A stretch of 15,786 bases of DNA, taken from positions 1 to 15,786 of the forward strand of contig JANQJX010000113.1 of the NCBI GenBank assembly GCA_028281425.1, read 5' to 3'. The DNA comes from Simkania sp. Lineage in GTDB: Bacteria > Chlamydiota > Chlamydiia > Chlamydiales > Simkaniaceae. Below the pieces are notes generated by a model. That model made no database searches, had not been told where the DNA came from, and was given only the letters and a program-made list of their open reading frames with translations. Positions 6,890 to 14,891 of this stretch are shown in pieces; position 1 is the stretch's first letter; every line of letters starts with the position of its first letter. The position numbers were made by a program, and so were the translations under genes.

Positions 6890-7861
6890 ATGAAAGATAA
6901 AATCTTAGATCATGAAAAACAGATTAGAGATTATGAGAAAACAATTTCTCAATTAAAAGAGCAAAACAGAGTCAATGGAATTTTGACAGATGAAGAAATT
7001 GTTAAATTTGAAAAAAAATTAGAAAACCTTAAAAAACAGGTTTATTCTCAACTTTCTCCTTGGGAAAGGGTCATGATCTGCCGCCATGCTGCACGGCCGC
7101 GCTCTATTGATTATATCAAACATCTATGTGAGAGCTTTGAAGAGATTTTTGGGGATCGTCTTTTTCGGGATGACCATTCGATTGTGACAGGCGTTGGAAT
7201 CATTGGGGGACAAAAATTTATCATTCTTGGTCAAGAGAAGGGATGTGATACAGATAGCAGACTTTTTCGCAATTTTGGAATGCCTCATCCTGAAGGATAC
7301 CGGAAAGCTCTTCGTGTGATGAAACTTGCCGAAAAATTTTCTCTTCCCGTCCTTTCTTTTCTCGATACTCCAGGTGCTTATCCTGGCTTAACAGCAGAAG
7401 AACGGGGACAGGGGCCTGCAATTGCAACCAATCTCTTTGAGATGGCCCGTCTTAAAACTCCTGTGATTATTATCTTAATTGGGGAGGGATGTTCAGGAGG
7501 TGCATTGGGAATGGGAGTCGGAGATGTGATTGCCATGCTTGAGCATGCCTATTATGCAGTCATTACTCCTGAAGGATGCGCCTCTATTCTTTGGCATGAT
7601 ACCTGCAAAAATAAAGAGGCTGCAAAAGCTTTAAAAATGCATGCTGAAGATCTTCTTGAATTTGGGATCATCGATAAAATCCTTGAGGAGCCTCCAGGTG
7701 GAGCTCATCACGACCCTAAAAGGGTCTATGAAAATGTGAAACGCTTTGTTTTAAAACAATGTCAGATATTGAAAAAAATGACTACAGAGGAGCTTCTAGA
7801 ACATCGGTACCAAAAATTTCGCAAGATGGGAGTTTTTGGTGTTTCTAGTGCTTCTCAATAA
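6890..7861 (+). CDS. accA: Acetyl-CoA carboxylase carboxyltransferase subunit alpha
   Basis: With AccD it forms the carboxyltransferase that moves CO2 from biotinylated AccB to acetyl-CoA, giving malonyl-CoA for fatty-acid synthesis in the cytosol. The 323 residues equal the usual length. An N-terminal charged helix of about 45 residues (KQIRDYEKTI) is typical. The crotonase-fold core carries DTPGAYPG at 159-166, the GQGPAIA segment and GEGCSGGALG at 198-207, the glycine-rich oxyanion region, then ITPEGCASILW. The end is the usual C-terminal helix. The ATG has AGAGGG upstream and begins eight bases after the transpeptidase stop. By position it is the C. trachomatis CT265 equivalent. No odd residues were seen. 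Confidence 0.97.
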   Translation: MKDKILDHEKQIRDYEKTISQLKEQNRVNGILTDEEIVKFEKKLENLKKQVYSQLSPWERVMICRHAARPRSIDYIKHLCESFEEIFGDRLFRDDHSIVTGVGIIGGQKFIILGQEKGCDTDSRLFRNFGMPHPEGYRKALRVMKLAEKFSLPVLSFLDTPGAYPGLTAEERGQGPAIATNLFEMARLKTPVIIILIGEGCSGGALGMGVGDVIAMLEHAYYAVITPEGCASILWHDTCKNKEAAKALKMHAEDLLEFGIIDKILEEPPGGAHHDPKRVYENVKRFVLKQCQILKKMTTEELLEHRYQKFRKMGVFGVSSASQ

Positions 7862-7911
7862 ATGAGTCTTGGATTAACATTCTCTTTGGTTATCTCTTTT
7901 TACCTTCATCT

Positions 7912-9858
7912 ATGAAACTTTTATTAAAAGCAGCCAAACTGACCCGTCGCCATTGCATTCTTTTTATCTTGACCTTTTTAACTTTAATCGGCTTGATGAT
8001 TGGGAATTACATGGAAGTGTTGACTCTTGGTGTTCTTTCGGATACAGGGGTTGATTTTTTTACCCTTTTTCCTTCTGAGAAAGAAAAGGAAAAAAGGGGG
8101 GGTAAAATTTCCTTTTCCGACGTTGAAGAAAAGTGGAAAGCCATCGATAAAGAAGAAGAAGGAATCATTACAAAGGAGAAGGTTGAACGCTATTTATTGA
8201 CTCAAAAAAGGGAAGTCAACTCTCTTAACCGTTTTAACCGTTTCATGTATAAAATCAAGTATAAAATCAAGCGGTTTTTGCGTATCCAAGAGACGATTAA
8301 AGTTTTTATCGTTTTACTCTTTTTTGTGGCTTCTTTTAAAGCTTTTTTCCTTTTTTTCAGTCGCTTTACAACGCAAATGCTTTCAATTCAAATCAGCCGT
8401 TCTCTTAAAGAACGTTATTTTGATCATATTCAACACCTTCCAATGAGTTTTTATCAAAAATATAATATTGGAACTCTGTCATCTCGTGTTTCTGGAGATG
8501 CCAATCAAATTGCTCATTCAATGAATTCATTTATTACAAACTATCTTCAAACTCCTTTGACCATTTTAGGAGCTTTGGTCATTTGCTTTTCTTTGTCGTG
8601 GCAGCTTTCTATTGTGATTTTTTTTGGTCTTCCGATGATTGCTATTCCAGTGATTTTTGTGACTAGAAAAGTGAAGAAAATTACACGTCAATTGCAGCGT
8701 AATCAAGAGCGCTTTAGTTCTGTTTTGATCGATTTTTTAGCAGGGATTCAAACGGTAAAGATGTTTGCAATGGAGGCTTTTTCTTTTAAAAAATATAAAG
8801 AGCAAAATAACCAAATGGCTAAATTAGAGACAAAAACGGCAAAATATGATCTTCTAACACGTCCTATTTTACATACAATTACAACAGCTTGCCTTGCAAG
8901 TGTTATGATCTTTGGCCTTCATATTTTGCATATGAAAGTTTCAGAACTCATTGTTTTTGTTGGAATGCTACATCTTTTTTATGAACCTGTTAAAAAATTT
9001 GCTGAAGAAAATTCTAATATTCAAAAAGGGGTTGTAGCTGCTGAACGCCTTTATGAAGTGTTAAATATTCGACCCAAGATTCAAAATTCCTTCAATGCCA
9101 TCTCTCTTCCTCCTTTAAAAAAAAGTATTGAATTTGAAAAAGTGCATTTTCGTTATGAAGATCAGTGGATTTTAAAAGATTTGAGTTTTCGAATAAACAA
9201 AGGGGAAACAGTGGCTCTTGTTGGGGAAACAGGTGTTGGGAAGTCAACAGTTGTTCAGCTGCTTCCGCGCCTTTATGAAGTGCAAAAGGGAGTGATTCGC
9301 ATCGATGGAAAGCCCCTTCAAGCTTATAGTCAAAAATCCCTCCGTAAACAAATTGCTTTTGTTCCTCAAAAGCCTTTTCTTTTTTATGATACAATTGAGG
9401 CAAACATTGCTCATGGAGGTTCTTTTTCTCAAGAAGAAATTATTTTAGCAGCACGTAAGGCGTATGCGCATGAGTTTATTGAACTGCTTCCAAAGGGTTA
9501 TGGTACGATGCTTGCTGAAACAGGAAAAAATTTTTCAGGAGGACAACAACAGCGTCTTGCGATTGCTCGAGCTTTAGTGAAAAAAGCATCGATTTTAATT
9601 CTCGATGAAGCAACCTCTTCTCTAGATGCATTGAGTGAAGAAAAAATTAAAATGGCAATTAAAGAACTCCATGGGGAGATCACTCAAATCATTATTGCGC
9701 ATCGATTGACAACCATTGAATATGCCGATCGGATCATTTATCTCGATAAAGGACAAAAAATTGCAGAAGGATCTAAAGAAGAACTTCTTAAAACATGTCC
9801 TGAGTTCCGTCTTTTATGGAAGATGCATTTTCATGCAAAAAGAGAAAGGGTAAAATGA
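7912..9858 (+). CDS. msbA: MsbA-like ABC exporter (fused membrane and ATPase domains)
   Basis: This is a half-transporter expected to dimerise and flip lipid A-core or a similar lipid across the inner membrane using ATP. TM1 is at about 15-40 and TM2 at about 130-150. The remaining four helices extend to about residue 350. The ATPase domain from about 400 has Walker A GETGVGKS at 438-445, signature FSGGQ at 541-545, Walker B ending D565-E566 and the H-loop His597. At 648 residues it is longer than MsbA (about 580) because some 75 hydrophilic residues sit between TM1 and TM2. That insert contains an EF-hand-like loop at 79-90. A run of seven G follows six A at 8090-8102. By position it is CT264-like. 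The accA stop is 50 bases upstream, with no clear ribosome site. Lipid substrate is inferred. Confidence 0.88.
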   Translation: MKLLLKAAKLTRRHCILFILTFLTLIGLMIGNYMEVLTLGVLSDTGVDFFTLFPSEKEKEKRGGKISFSDVEEKWKAIDKEEEGIITKEKVERYLLTQKREVNSLNRFNRFMYKIKYKIKRFLRIQETIKVFIVLLFFVASFKAFFLFFSRFTTQMLSIQISRSLKERYFDHIQHLPMSFYQKYNIGTLSSRVSGDANQIAHSMNSFITNYLQTPLTILGALVICFSLSWQLSIVIFFGLPMIAIPVIFVTRKVKKITRQLQRNQERFSSVLIDFLAGIQTVKMFAMEAFSFKKYKEQNNQMAKLETKTAKYDLLTRPILHTITTACLASVMIFGLHILHMKVSELIVFVGMLHLFYEPVKKFAEENSNIQKGVVAAERLYEVLNIRPKIQNSFNAISLPPLKKSIEFEKVHFRYEDQWILKDLSFRINKGETVALVGETGVGKSTVVQLLPRLYEVQKGVIRIDGKPLQAYSQKSLRKQIAFVPQKPFLFYDTIEANIAHGGSFSQEEIILAARKAYAHEFIELLPKGYGTMLAETGKNFSGGQQQRLAIARALVKKASILILDEATSSLDALSEEKIKMAIKELHGEITQIIIAHRLTTIEYADRIIYLDKGQKIAEGSKEELLKTCPEFRLLWKMHFHAKRERVK

Positions 9859-9890
9859 AACAAAAAAAATGGGCCAAAGAAAAAGGAAGA

Positions 9891-9920
9891 AGGCTTTTTA
9901 TCTCGACATAAAAAAAGCCT
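9891..9920. terminator. Hairpin downstream of the ABC exporter, weak terminator candidate
   Basis: AGGCTTTTT (9891-9899) pairs with AAAAAGCCT (9912-9920) around a 12-base loop. No T-run follows on the plus strand, so it is not a classical terminator. It is 32 bases after the msbA stop and may stabilise the 3' end or end transcription inefficiently. Confidence 0.35.
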
Positions 9921-9982
9921 GTTGCTTTCGCCATAGGGGGAAATTTTCGAAAAACAGGAAATGCGATCTAGAAGGGATACAA

Positions 9983-10012
9983 TTGATATTGTTTGAAATG
10001 ATTTTTTAGTTA
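9983..10012 (+). promoter_or_regulatory. Candidate promoter of the sulfotransferase gene
   Basis: TTGATA (9983-9988) and TAGTTA (10007-10012) are separated by 18 bases in very A+T-rich DNA, 17 bases before the start codon. The -10 match is poor and the leader would be very short. This is a candidate only. Confidence 0.2.
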
Positions 10013-10029
10013 TTTAAAAAGGACATAAA

Positions 10030-10833
10030 ATGAAACAAAAGGTTTTTGTTTGTTTATTATTTTTTATCTTGGCTTTAAAAACAAATGGTTTTGGAAATTA
10101 TTGTATTGATTATAAGGATTTTTTTGTCCATTCTATCCGTTATTTTCAGATTTTTGGTGAACGTTGTAGTGGAACTAATTATTTGCAAAGCCTTTTGGAG
10201 AAAAATTTTCCAGATTGTAAAATCTCTTGGAAATATGGATGGAAGCACTTTCCTTGTTGGTATGATACTCCTTGGGTAAGAGCTTTTCATTTTGAAAATA
10301 ACCCTGTTTATAGTGAGCTTGTAGGTCATGAAGAATTCTTATTTATAATCATTTTTCGTCATCCTTACGATTGGCTACGCAGTTTTTATCTACAGCCTCA
10401 TCATGTTGCAAAAGAGCATAATTTGTCTTCTTTTTCTGCTTTTATCCGTGATCGTTGGAGACTTGATTCTCATTGTTATAAATATGACTTAGATCCGATC
10501 CATCTTTGTAATTTGGATAATGTAATAAAGCTGCGTACGGCTAAGATTCAAAACATGTTGAAGATCAAAGATAAGGTCTTTAATGTCTATTATGTGAACT
10601 ATGAAACTTTGAGAGATAAGCCTTATGAAGTGATTACAGAAATCAGTCGGATATTTTCTCTAAGGAGAAGCAAAGAATTTAAAAATCAAAAGAATTATAA
10701 AGGAGATAAGGGACGTTACTATGTTCCGAAAAACTATGCGCCTATATCCAAGAAGGATCTCTACTATATTAATTGTGAGTTGAATAGACAGCTAGAAGCC
10801 TATCTTGGATATTATATCAGTTCTAAGCGTTAG
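10030..10833 (+). CDS. Sulfotransferase-like protein with N-terminal signal or anchor segment
   Basis: Predicted to transfer sulfate from PAPS to an unknown acceptor. Residues 42-52 (FGERCSGTNYL) correspond to the 5'-phosphosulfate loop, with R45 in the place usually taken by Lys or Arg. Residues 109-120 (FRHPYDWLRSFY) give R110 and S118, the eight-residue Arg/Ser spacing of the 3'-phosphate-binding motif in cytosolic sulfotransferases. Residues 1-22 (MKQ, a hydrophobic core, then KTNGFG) look like a Sec signal or single membrane anchor. The 267-residue length is ordinary for the family. The ATG follows AAAAGGA. It has its own region, separate from its neighbours, and several Cys residues. 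The GERCSGTNYL form is shared by sulfotransferase-like proteins known from varied bacteria and large viruses. Acceptor and site of action are unknown. Confidence 0.75.
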   Translation: MKQKVFVCLLFFILALKTNGFGNYCIDYKDFFVHSIRYFQIFGERCSGTNYLQSLLEKNFPDCKISWKYGWKHFPCWYDTPWVRAFHFENNPVYSELVGHEEFLFIIIFRHPYDWLRSFYLQPHHVAKEHNLSSFSAFIRDRWRLDSHCYKYDLDPIHLCNLDNVIKLRTAKIQNMLKIKDKVFNVYYVNYETLRDKPYEVITEISRIFSLRRSKEFKNQKNYKGDKGRYYVPKNYAPISKKDLYYINCELNRQLEAYLGYYISSKR

Positions 10834-11717
10834 ATTTACAAACTTAGCTGATGGGTTTTTATGATGAATTTAAAAAGCATGAAATAGTCTGTATCTCTTT
10901 AAAAAAGGTGGCAATCCGAGGGATTAAGCGACTAAGAGATGACAGATTAGGAAAAGAATGCTGATATTTGATAAGAAGAGGTATGAGTGGATAGTGACCC
11001 TGATAAAACAAGGCTGAGCTCAGGATAAAAGTGACAATTTCGACTGAAGAGATCGTACATTGTGGATCCTCCTGGATAGAATGAAACTCATGCAACTGTT
11101 TTTGCTAAGCAAACAATAAAAATAACTTCTGTTTCCATAAATTCTCCAAGTTGTAAAACCCCAAATTGCTCCCAATTCGCACCATCGAGTTGTAGAAATG
11201 ACGTAGATACGAAGTGAGTGCCGAGCAAAGGTGCGTGCACCTTAGCGAAGGGGCGGAAACGAAGGAGATTCGTTATTTGTATCAAAAGCAATGGGGTGTT
11301 CACGTGCTTTTAGCAAACGCTTGATTGTGTCACCCAAAATAAAAAAGAGCACTTTCAATATAAAGCCTTTGGGAGTATTAGTCTTAATGCCTCGTGGCAT
11401 TCGCCCCTATTTTAAGCCACCCCTGAAAAAATCCGCATGCTCTGTTTTGCTAAGATTGCAAACTTATCCATTCGAGAATTTCTTGGCGTTTCTGAAAACA
11501 CTCATGCAGCTCTTTTTCAGTTCAAGACAGGTCCATAAACACTCTTTTTTGAGTCAAAACTTAAGCAGCTCTAATTTAAGCTGCTCTTCGTTCGACTCAA
11601 AAAATCTCGCCTATTGATGCAGCGCTAAAAGGGAAAATAGGTCGCAATTCGTGGTAATAAGGAACTGCCTTGAACTTAAAAAAATTAAGCCAATTGATGT
11701 CAATGCGGGATAGGGTT
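10834..11717. other. Repeat-rich gene-free region between sulfotransferase and AsmA-like gene
   Basis: The reading frames here are short, overlap one another on both strands, and have no good starts, so I see no intact gene. The region is filled with the first composite repeat (11071-11650) and pieces of the same family: GCAATCCGAGGGA near 10911-10923 and GGAACTGCCTTGAACTT at 11661-11677. A 7-bp hairpin (AAGGTGC/GCACCTT, 11228-11243) and a 6-bp hairpin (AATGCC/GGCATT, 11386-11401) are also present. The segment at 11190-11275 is visibly richer in G+C than its surroundings. Confidence 0.55.
11071..11650 (+). repeat. Composite repeat X, left copy flanking the groESL-asmA block
   Basis: Three blocks match the right copy at 14932-15442 in the same order and orientation. 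Block A is 11071-11158 (80 of 88 bases identical to 14932-15019, no gaps). Block B is 11452-11510 (beginning AAGATTGCAAACTTATCC, like 15328-15391). Block D is 11628-11650 (GGGAAAATAGGTCGCAAT, like 15420-15442). A further motif, CAGTTCAAGACAGGTC at 11518-11533, recurs near 15261. Sequence between blocks is diverged or unrelated. Block A on the minus strand still reads ETEVIF, but a stop codon interrupts the frame just after TVA. Confidence 0.7.
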
Positions 11718-12401
11718 TTAGTTTCCTGTCGAAGGGGATAAAAAGGGAAAAAGACCTTTAATAATATTGAAAGGGGCATTTAAAAGATTTTTAATGCCAT
11801 GTTGAATGAAGATCGAATGCATCATTTTTTGAACAATAATCTCTGAGATTTCATGGATTGGAATTCCTTTTTCTGTTGTGACATTATCAAATTGGAATTG
11901 TTTAATAGGAGAGAGTTCATGCAATTTACCATCACTTAAGATGATCACAATGTGTATATTTGTCAAAAGGAGTTTTTTGATGGTTGTTTCCCTCTCAATG
12001 GAAAAAAATGTTTTTTGATCTTGGTGCATATTTGCAATAATGGTTTGCCAATTTCCTTTTGTTTGTGCTTTGTTGTCGATTTGGATGTTGATATAAACAT
12101 CTTTTAAATGAATTTTGTCAATATAAATGGGATTTTTTAAATAATTTTTATAAGGTGTTTTGATATCGATTGTATCAATACTTAGAGCTGTTGGAAATCG
12201 TGTTCCCTTGGGATTTCCTATTTGAAGCCTTTTGATGGTAATCCCCTCTTTATGAAAATCGACTTTGTCGATAGAAATTGGATTGTTTGTTTTATGCGAA
12301 ATAATACTTGCAAGTAAAGCAGAGCGATTGCTCTTTGCAAGGTAGAAGAGAGCTATAAGAACCACAAGAAGAAAAATAAGAATTCGAAATAATCTGCCCA
12401 T
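11718..12401 (-). CDS. AsmA-like membrane-anchored protein
   Basis: A single N-terminal transmembrane helix at about residues 5-23 anchors a periplasmic domain. The domain has the alternating short strands of AsmA-type proteins: the pattern SIDKVDFHKEGITIKRLQIG at 43-62, then ALSIDTIDIKTPY and IYIDKIHLKDVYINIQID. AsmA-family and related proteins are large inter-membrane lipid-transport or envelope-biogenesis proteins. At 227 residues this is only about as long as the N-terminal AsmA domain, so it is a short member rather than a full lipid bridge. The ATG at 12401 has only a weak GAGAA upstream. It lies 185 bases beyond the groEL terminator on the same strand, so it is probably transcribed on its own. 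Family-level call only; function is not shown. Confidence 0.65.
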   Translation of the reverse strand: MGRLFRILIFLLVVLIALFYLAKSNRSALLASIISHKTNNPISIDKVDFHKEGITIKRLQIGNPKGTRFPTALSIDTIDIKTPYKNYLKNPIYIDKIHLKDVYINIQIDNKAQTKGNWQTIIANMHQDQKTFFSIERETTIKKLLLTNIHIVIILSDGKLHELSPIKQFQFDNVTTEKGIPIHEISEIIVQKMMHSIFIQHGIKNLLNAPFNIIKGLFPFLSPSTGN

Positions 12402-12586
12402 TCATTCTCAAATAATCGATTCTTTTAGGAAATGTCAAGTTCTTTTCAGATGTCTTCCAATATCTGCTCAAAAAAATGATTTCAGCCGGTTCAAATGAGT
12501 GAAGTGTGATACAGGGATCTTGATTCGATGAGCAAGTTTTTTGCATGATTCAAATGATAAAGTGGTATATAAAAATCCTGGAATAT

Positions 12587-12622
12587 AAAAAAAGGGCGTT
12601 TTCCTTTTGGGGAAAGACGCCC
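12587..12622 (-). terminator. Rho-independent terminator of groESL
   Basis: Read on the minus strand, GGGCGTCTTTCC pairs with GGAAAACGCCC, with one bulged base and a short loop, followed by a run of seven T. It begins 27 bases after the groEL stop. The G+C-rich base and U-tract make this a textbook intrinsic terminator. Confidence 0.88.
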
Positions 12623-12649
12623 TTGACTAAAGAGGTAAAAATGTGACCC

Positions 12650-14293
12650 TCAATAATCCATACCACCACCTGGCATGCCAGCTGGCATGGCTGGTTGCTT
12701 ATTATTTTTTTCAGGTTCATCTGTGATGATTGCTTCAGTTGTAAGGAAAAGTGAAGCAATAGATGCTGCAAATTTAATCGCTAGGCGTACGACTTTTGTA
12801 GGATCAATTACACCCATTTCGATCATATCTCCATAAACTTCAGTTAAAGCATTCCACCCTTCATTAGGAGCTTTACTTTTCATCACTTTTTGCACGACAA
12901 TTGAGCCTTCTACTCCAGAATTTTCTGCAATTTGACGTAAAGGATAGGAAATGGCTTTGATGATGATCTCAACTCCTATTTTTTCACCATCAGTAAGTTG
13001 ATTTGCAAGTTCACGCAATTTTGGAATCGCGTGGATGAAAGCTGTTCCTCCTCCAGGAAGAATACCTTCTTCAACAGCAGCTTTTGTTGCTTGCAGGGCA
13101 TCTTCAACTCGGTCTTTTTTCTCTTTCATTTCAACTTCGGTTGCAGCTCCAACACGAATGATGCCAACTCCTCCAGACAGCTTTGCTAATCTTTCTTGGA
13201 GTTTTTCTCTATCATAGTCAGATGTTGCCTCTTCGATTTGATTTTTAAGAAGAGCGATGCGTTGCTGAATGGCTTCTTTTTTACCTGCCCCTTCAACAAG
13301 AGTAGTATCTTCTTTTTTAACAACGGCTTTTTTCACTTGACCTAGCATTTCTAAGGTGACATTTTCAAGTTTAATACCAAGGTCTTCACTGATGAATTGC
13401 CCTCCTGTTAAGATTGCAAGATCTTGCAAGATCTCTTTGCGTCGATCTCCAAATCCAGGGGCTTTTACAGCGCAAACCTTAAGTCCTGAACGGAGGCGGT
13501 TCACCACAAGTGTCCCTAAAGCTTCTCCATCGGTGTCTTCTGAAATGATAAGAAGAGGTTTCCCACTTTCAGCGGCAGCTTGCAAGATGGGAAGAAATTC
13601 TTTCATTGTGGAGATTTTTTTGTCATAAATTAAGACAAAAGCATTTTCTAAAATTGCTTCTTGGTGTTCTGAATTGGTGACAAAGTAAACAGAGAGGAAG
13701 CCTCGATCAAAATTCATGCCTTCAACGACATCGAGCGTGGTTTCAAACCCTTTTCCTTCTTCTACGGTTAGAGTTCCATCTTTTCCAACACGATCCAGCC
13801 CTTTGGCAATGATTGTTCCAATTTCTTGATCATTATTCGCAGAAACTGTTGCAACTTGTGCAATTTCGTTAGAACTTTGAATCGGTTTACTTATTTGCTC
13901 GAATTGATGCAAAAGAGTGTTCACCCCTTTTTCGATACCCCGTTTGATTTCCATGGGATTAGTGCCAGCTGTCACATGGCGAAGTCCTTCCTTATAGATA
14001 GCTTCTGCTAAAATAGTTGCAGTAGTTGTTCCATCACCTGCTTTCCCAGCAGTTTTGTTTGCCACTTCGATGACCATTTGAGCGCCCATATTTTCGTGCT
14101 TATCTTCAAGTTCGATATCTTTGGCGACAGTCACTCCATCTTTTGTGACATGAGGGGGGCCATAAGACTTATCGATAGCAACGTTGCGCCCTTTGGGACC
14201 TAGTGTAACTTTGACAGCAGAGGCAAGTTTTGATACACCTTTTAAGATTTGCTGTCTTGCTTCTTCTTTATATTTAATATCTTTAGCAGCCAT
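12650..14293 (-). CDS. groEL: Chaperonin GroEL (60 kDa)
   Basis: Forms the double heptameric ring that folds proteins in the cytosol with GroES and ATP. The 547 residues equal the family length. Visible landmarks are the start AAKDIKY, VTLGPKGRNV, the nucleotide-binding DGTTTATILAEA at about 86-97, KAPGFGDRR in the apical domain, AAVEEGILPGGGTA in the C-terminal equatorial part, and the flexible GGM-type tail PAGMPGGGMDY. The ATG at 14293 has AAGGAGG 13 bases upstream, a long but usable spacing. It follows groES by 21 bases in one operon and ends at a strong terminator. Environmental Chlamydiae carry several groEL paralogues; the presence of groES and a typical tail suggests this is the housekeeping copy (C. 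trachomatis CT110 equivalent). Confidence 0.98.
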   Translation of the reverse strand: MAAKDIKYKEEARQQILKGVSKLASAVKVTLGPKGRNVAIDKSYGPPHVTKDGVTVAKDIELEDKHENMGAQMVIEVANKTAGKAGDGTTTATILAEAIYKEGLRHVTAGTNPMEIKRGIEKGVNTLLHQFEQISKPIQSSNEIAQVATVSANNDQEIGTIIAKGLDRVGKDGTLTVEEGKGFETTLDVVEGMNFDRGFLSVYFVTNSEHQEAILENAFVLIYDKKISTMKEFLPILQAAAESGKPLLIISEDTDGEALGTLVVNRLRSGLKVCAVKAPGFGDRRKEILQDLAILTGGQFISEDLGIKLENVTLEMLGQVKKAVVKKEDTTLVEGAGKKEAIQQRIALLKNQIEEATSDYDREKLQERLAKLSGGVGIIRVGAATEVEMKEKKDRVEDALQATKAAVEEGILPGGGTAFIHAIPKLRELANQLTDGEKIGVEIIIKAISYPLRQIAENSGVEGSIVVQKVMKSKAPNEGWNALTEVYGDMIEMGVIDPTKVVRLAIKFAASIASLFLTTEAIITDEPEKNNKQPAMPAGMPGGGMDY

Positions 14294-14314
14294 AATGGTA
14301 TAAATTCCTCCTTA

Positions 14315-14623
14315 TTACTCTTCAATAATTGCAATGACATCATCTGCTCGAAGAACTATATAGTCTTCGTCATCAATGGTAACTTCTTGCCCACCATATT
14401 TATCCATGAGAATAAGATCTCCTACTTTCATAGGCATGGGGAGCGATTTACCTTCTTTTGTTATTTTGCCTTTGCCAATTGCAATGACGCGGGCAGATTC
14501 TTGTTTTTTTTTGGCCGAATCAGGAAGAATAATTCCTCCTTTAAGGGTTTCTTTTTGTTCTAGACGTTGAACAAGAAGACGGTCGCCTAAAGGCCTGAGA
14601 GTGATTTTCTTTTTCGTTTTCAT
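14315..14623 (-). CDS. groES: Co-chaperonin GroES (10 kDa)
   Basis: Forms the heptameric lid of GroEL. From the ATG at 14623 the protein has 102 residues. It carries the N-terminal ITLRPLGDRLLVQR, the mobile loop ETLKGGIILPDSA, which contacts GroEL with the usual Gly-Gly-Ile-Ile-Leu-Pro core, the GKG turn, and the C-terminal YIVLRADDVIAIIE strand pair. A TTG two codons upstream is also in frame. I prefer the ATG because AGAGGAG then lies 10 bases upstream and the family begins at this point. It is the first gene of the groES-groEL operon, controlled by the CIRCE element upstream. Confidence 0.97.
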   Translation of the reverse strand: MKTKKKITLRPLGDRLLVQRLEQKETLKGGIILPDSAKKKQESARVIAIGKGKITKEGKSLPMPMKVGDLILMDKYGGQEVTIDDEDYIVLRADDVIAIIEE

Positions 14624-14676
14624 ATTCAAAAAACTCCTCTATGTAAAAAATAGGATAGATTAGTTATGTAAGCACC

Positions 14677-14706
14677 ATCATAAATAAAAAATGGAATTTT
14701 TTTCAA
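14677..14706 (-). promoter_or_regulatory. Candidate groESL promoter
   Basis: On the minus strand TTGAAA (14706-14701) and TATGAT (14682-14677) are separated by 18 bases. Both are one or two bases from the primary-sigma consensus. The leader to the groES ATG would be about 45 bases. The CIRCE element ends six bases upstream of the -35 box, whereas repression by HrcA usually involves an operator nearer the start site, so a second promoter overlapping CIRCE cannot be excluded. Confidence 0.45.
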
Positions 14707-14711
14707 GAAAA

Positions 14712-14738
14712 TTAGCAGTTTGCTTTAAAAAGTGCTAG
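14712..14738. promoter_or_regulatory. CIRCE operator (HrcA-binding inverted repeat)
   Basis: TTAGCAGTT, nine spacer bases, then AAGTGCTAG. The consensus is TTAGCACTC-N9-GAGTGCTAA, so each arm matches at seven of nine positions and the spacing is exact. Its place just upstream of groES fits heat-shock control by the repressor HrcA, which is established for chlamydial groE and dnaK operons. The mismatches lie at the inner arm ends, which suggests somewhat weaker binding. Confidence 0.85.
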
Positions 14739-14891
14739 CTTTCTTTTGACTCTTGCTTTGGAGATCAAAGCTTATCGTACTTTTAAACATTATGGCATTG
14801 CTTAAAATTTGAAATTTTTTCTATTTTGAGGCCTTTCTTTGTCGAAAATTTACCTTTAGATAAATAAAATATTGATTCATGAAGGCAAAGC

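Noticed and set aside
6574..6900. 108-codon plus-strand ORF within the L,D-transpeptidase gene
   Set aside because: It is a shadow in another frame of the YkuD domain, whose catalytic motifs are in the annotated frame.
10859..11095. 78-codon minus-strand ORF after the sulfotransferase gene
   Set aside because: It contains the block D relic (PRIAT) and no start signal, and is better explained as repeat sequence.
11291..11617. 108-codon plus-strand ORF before the AsmA-like gene
   Set aside because: It runs across repeat block B, has no ribosome site, and has a composition unlike the real genes here. The related frame at 15071-15472 diverges outside the repeat blocks.
12292..12546. 84-codon minus-strand ORF overlapping the 5' end of the AsmA-like gene
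   Set aside because: It overlaps the better-supported AsmA-like frame by over 100 bases and is rich in Cys and Ser with no recognisable pattern.
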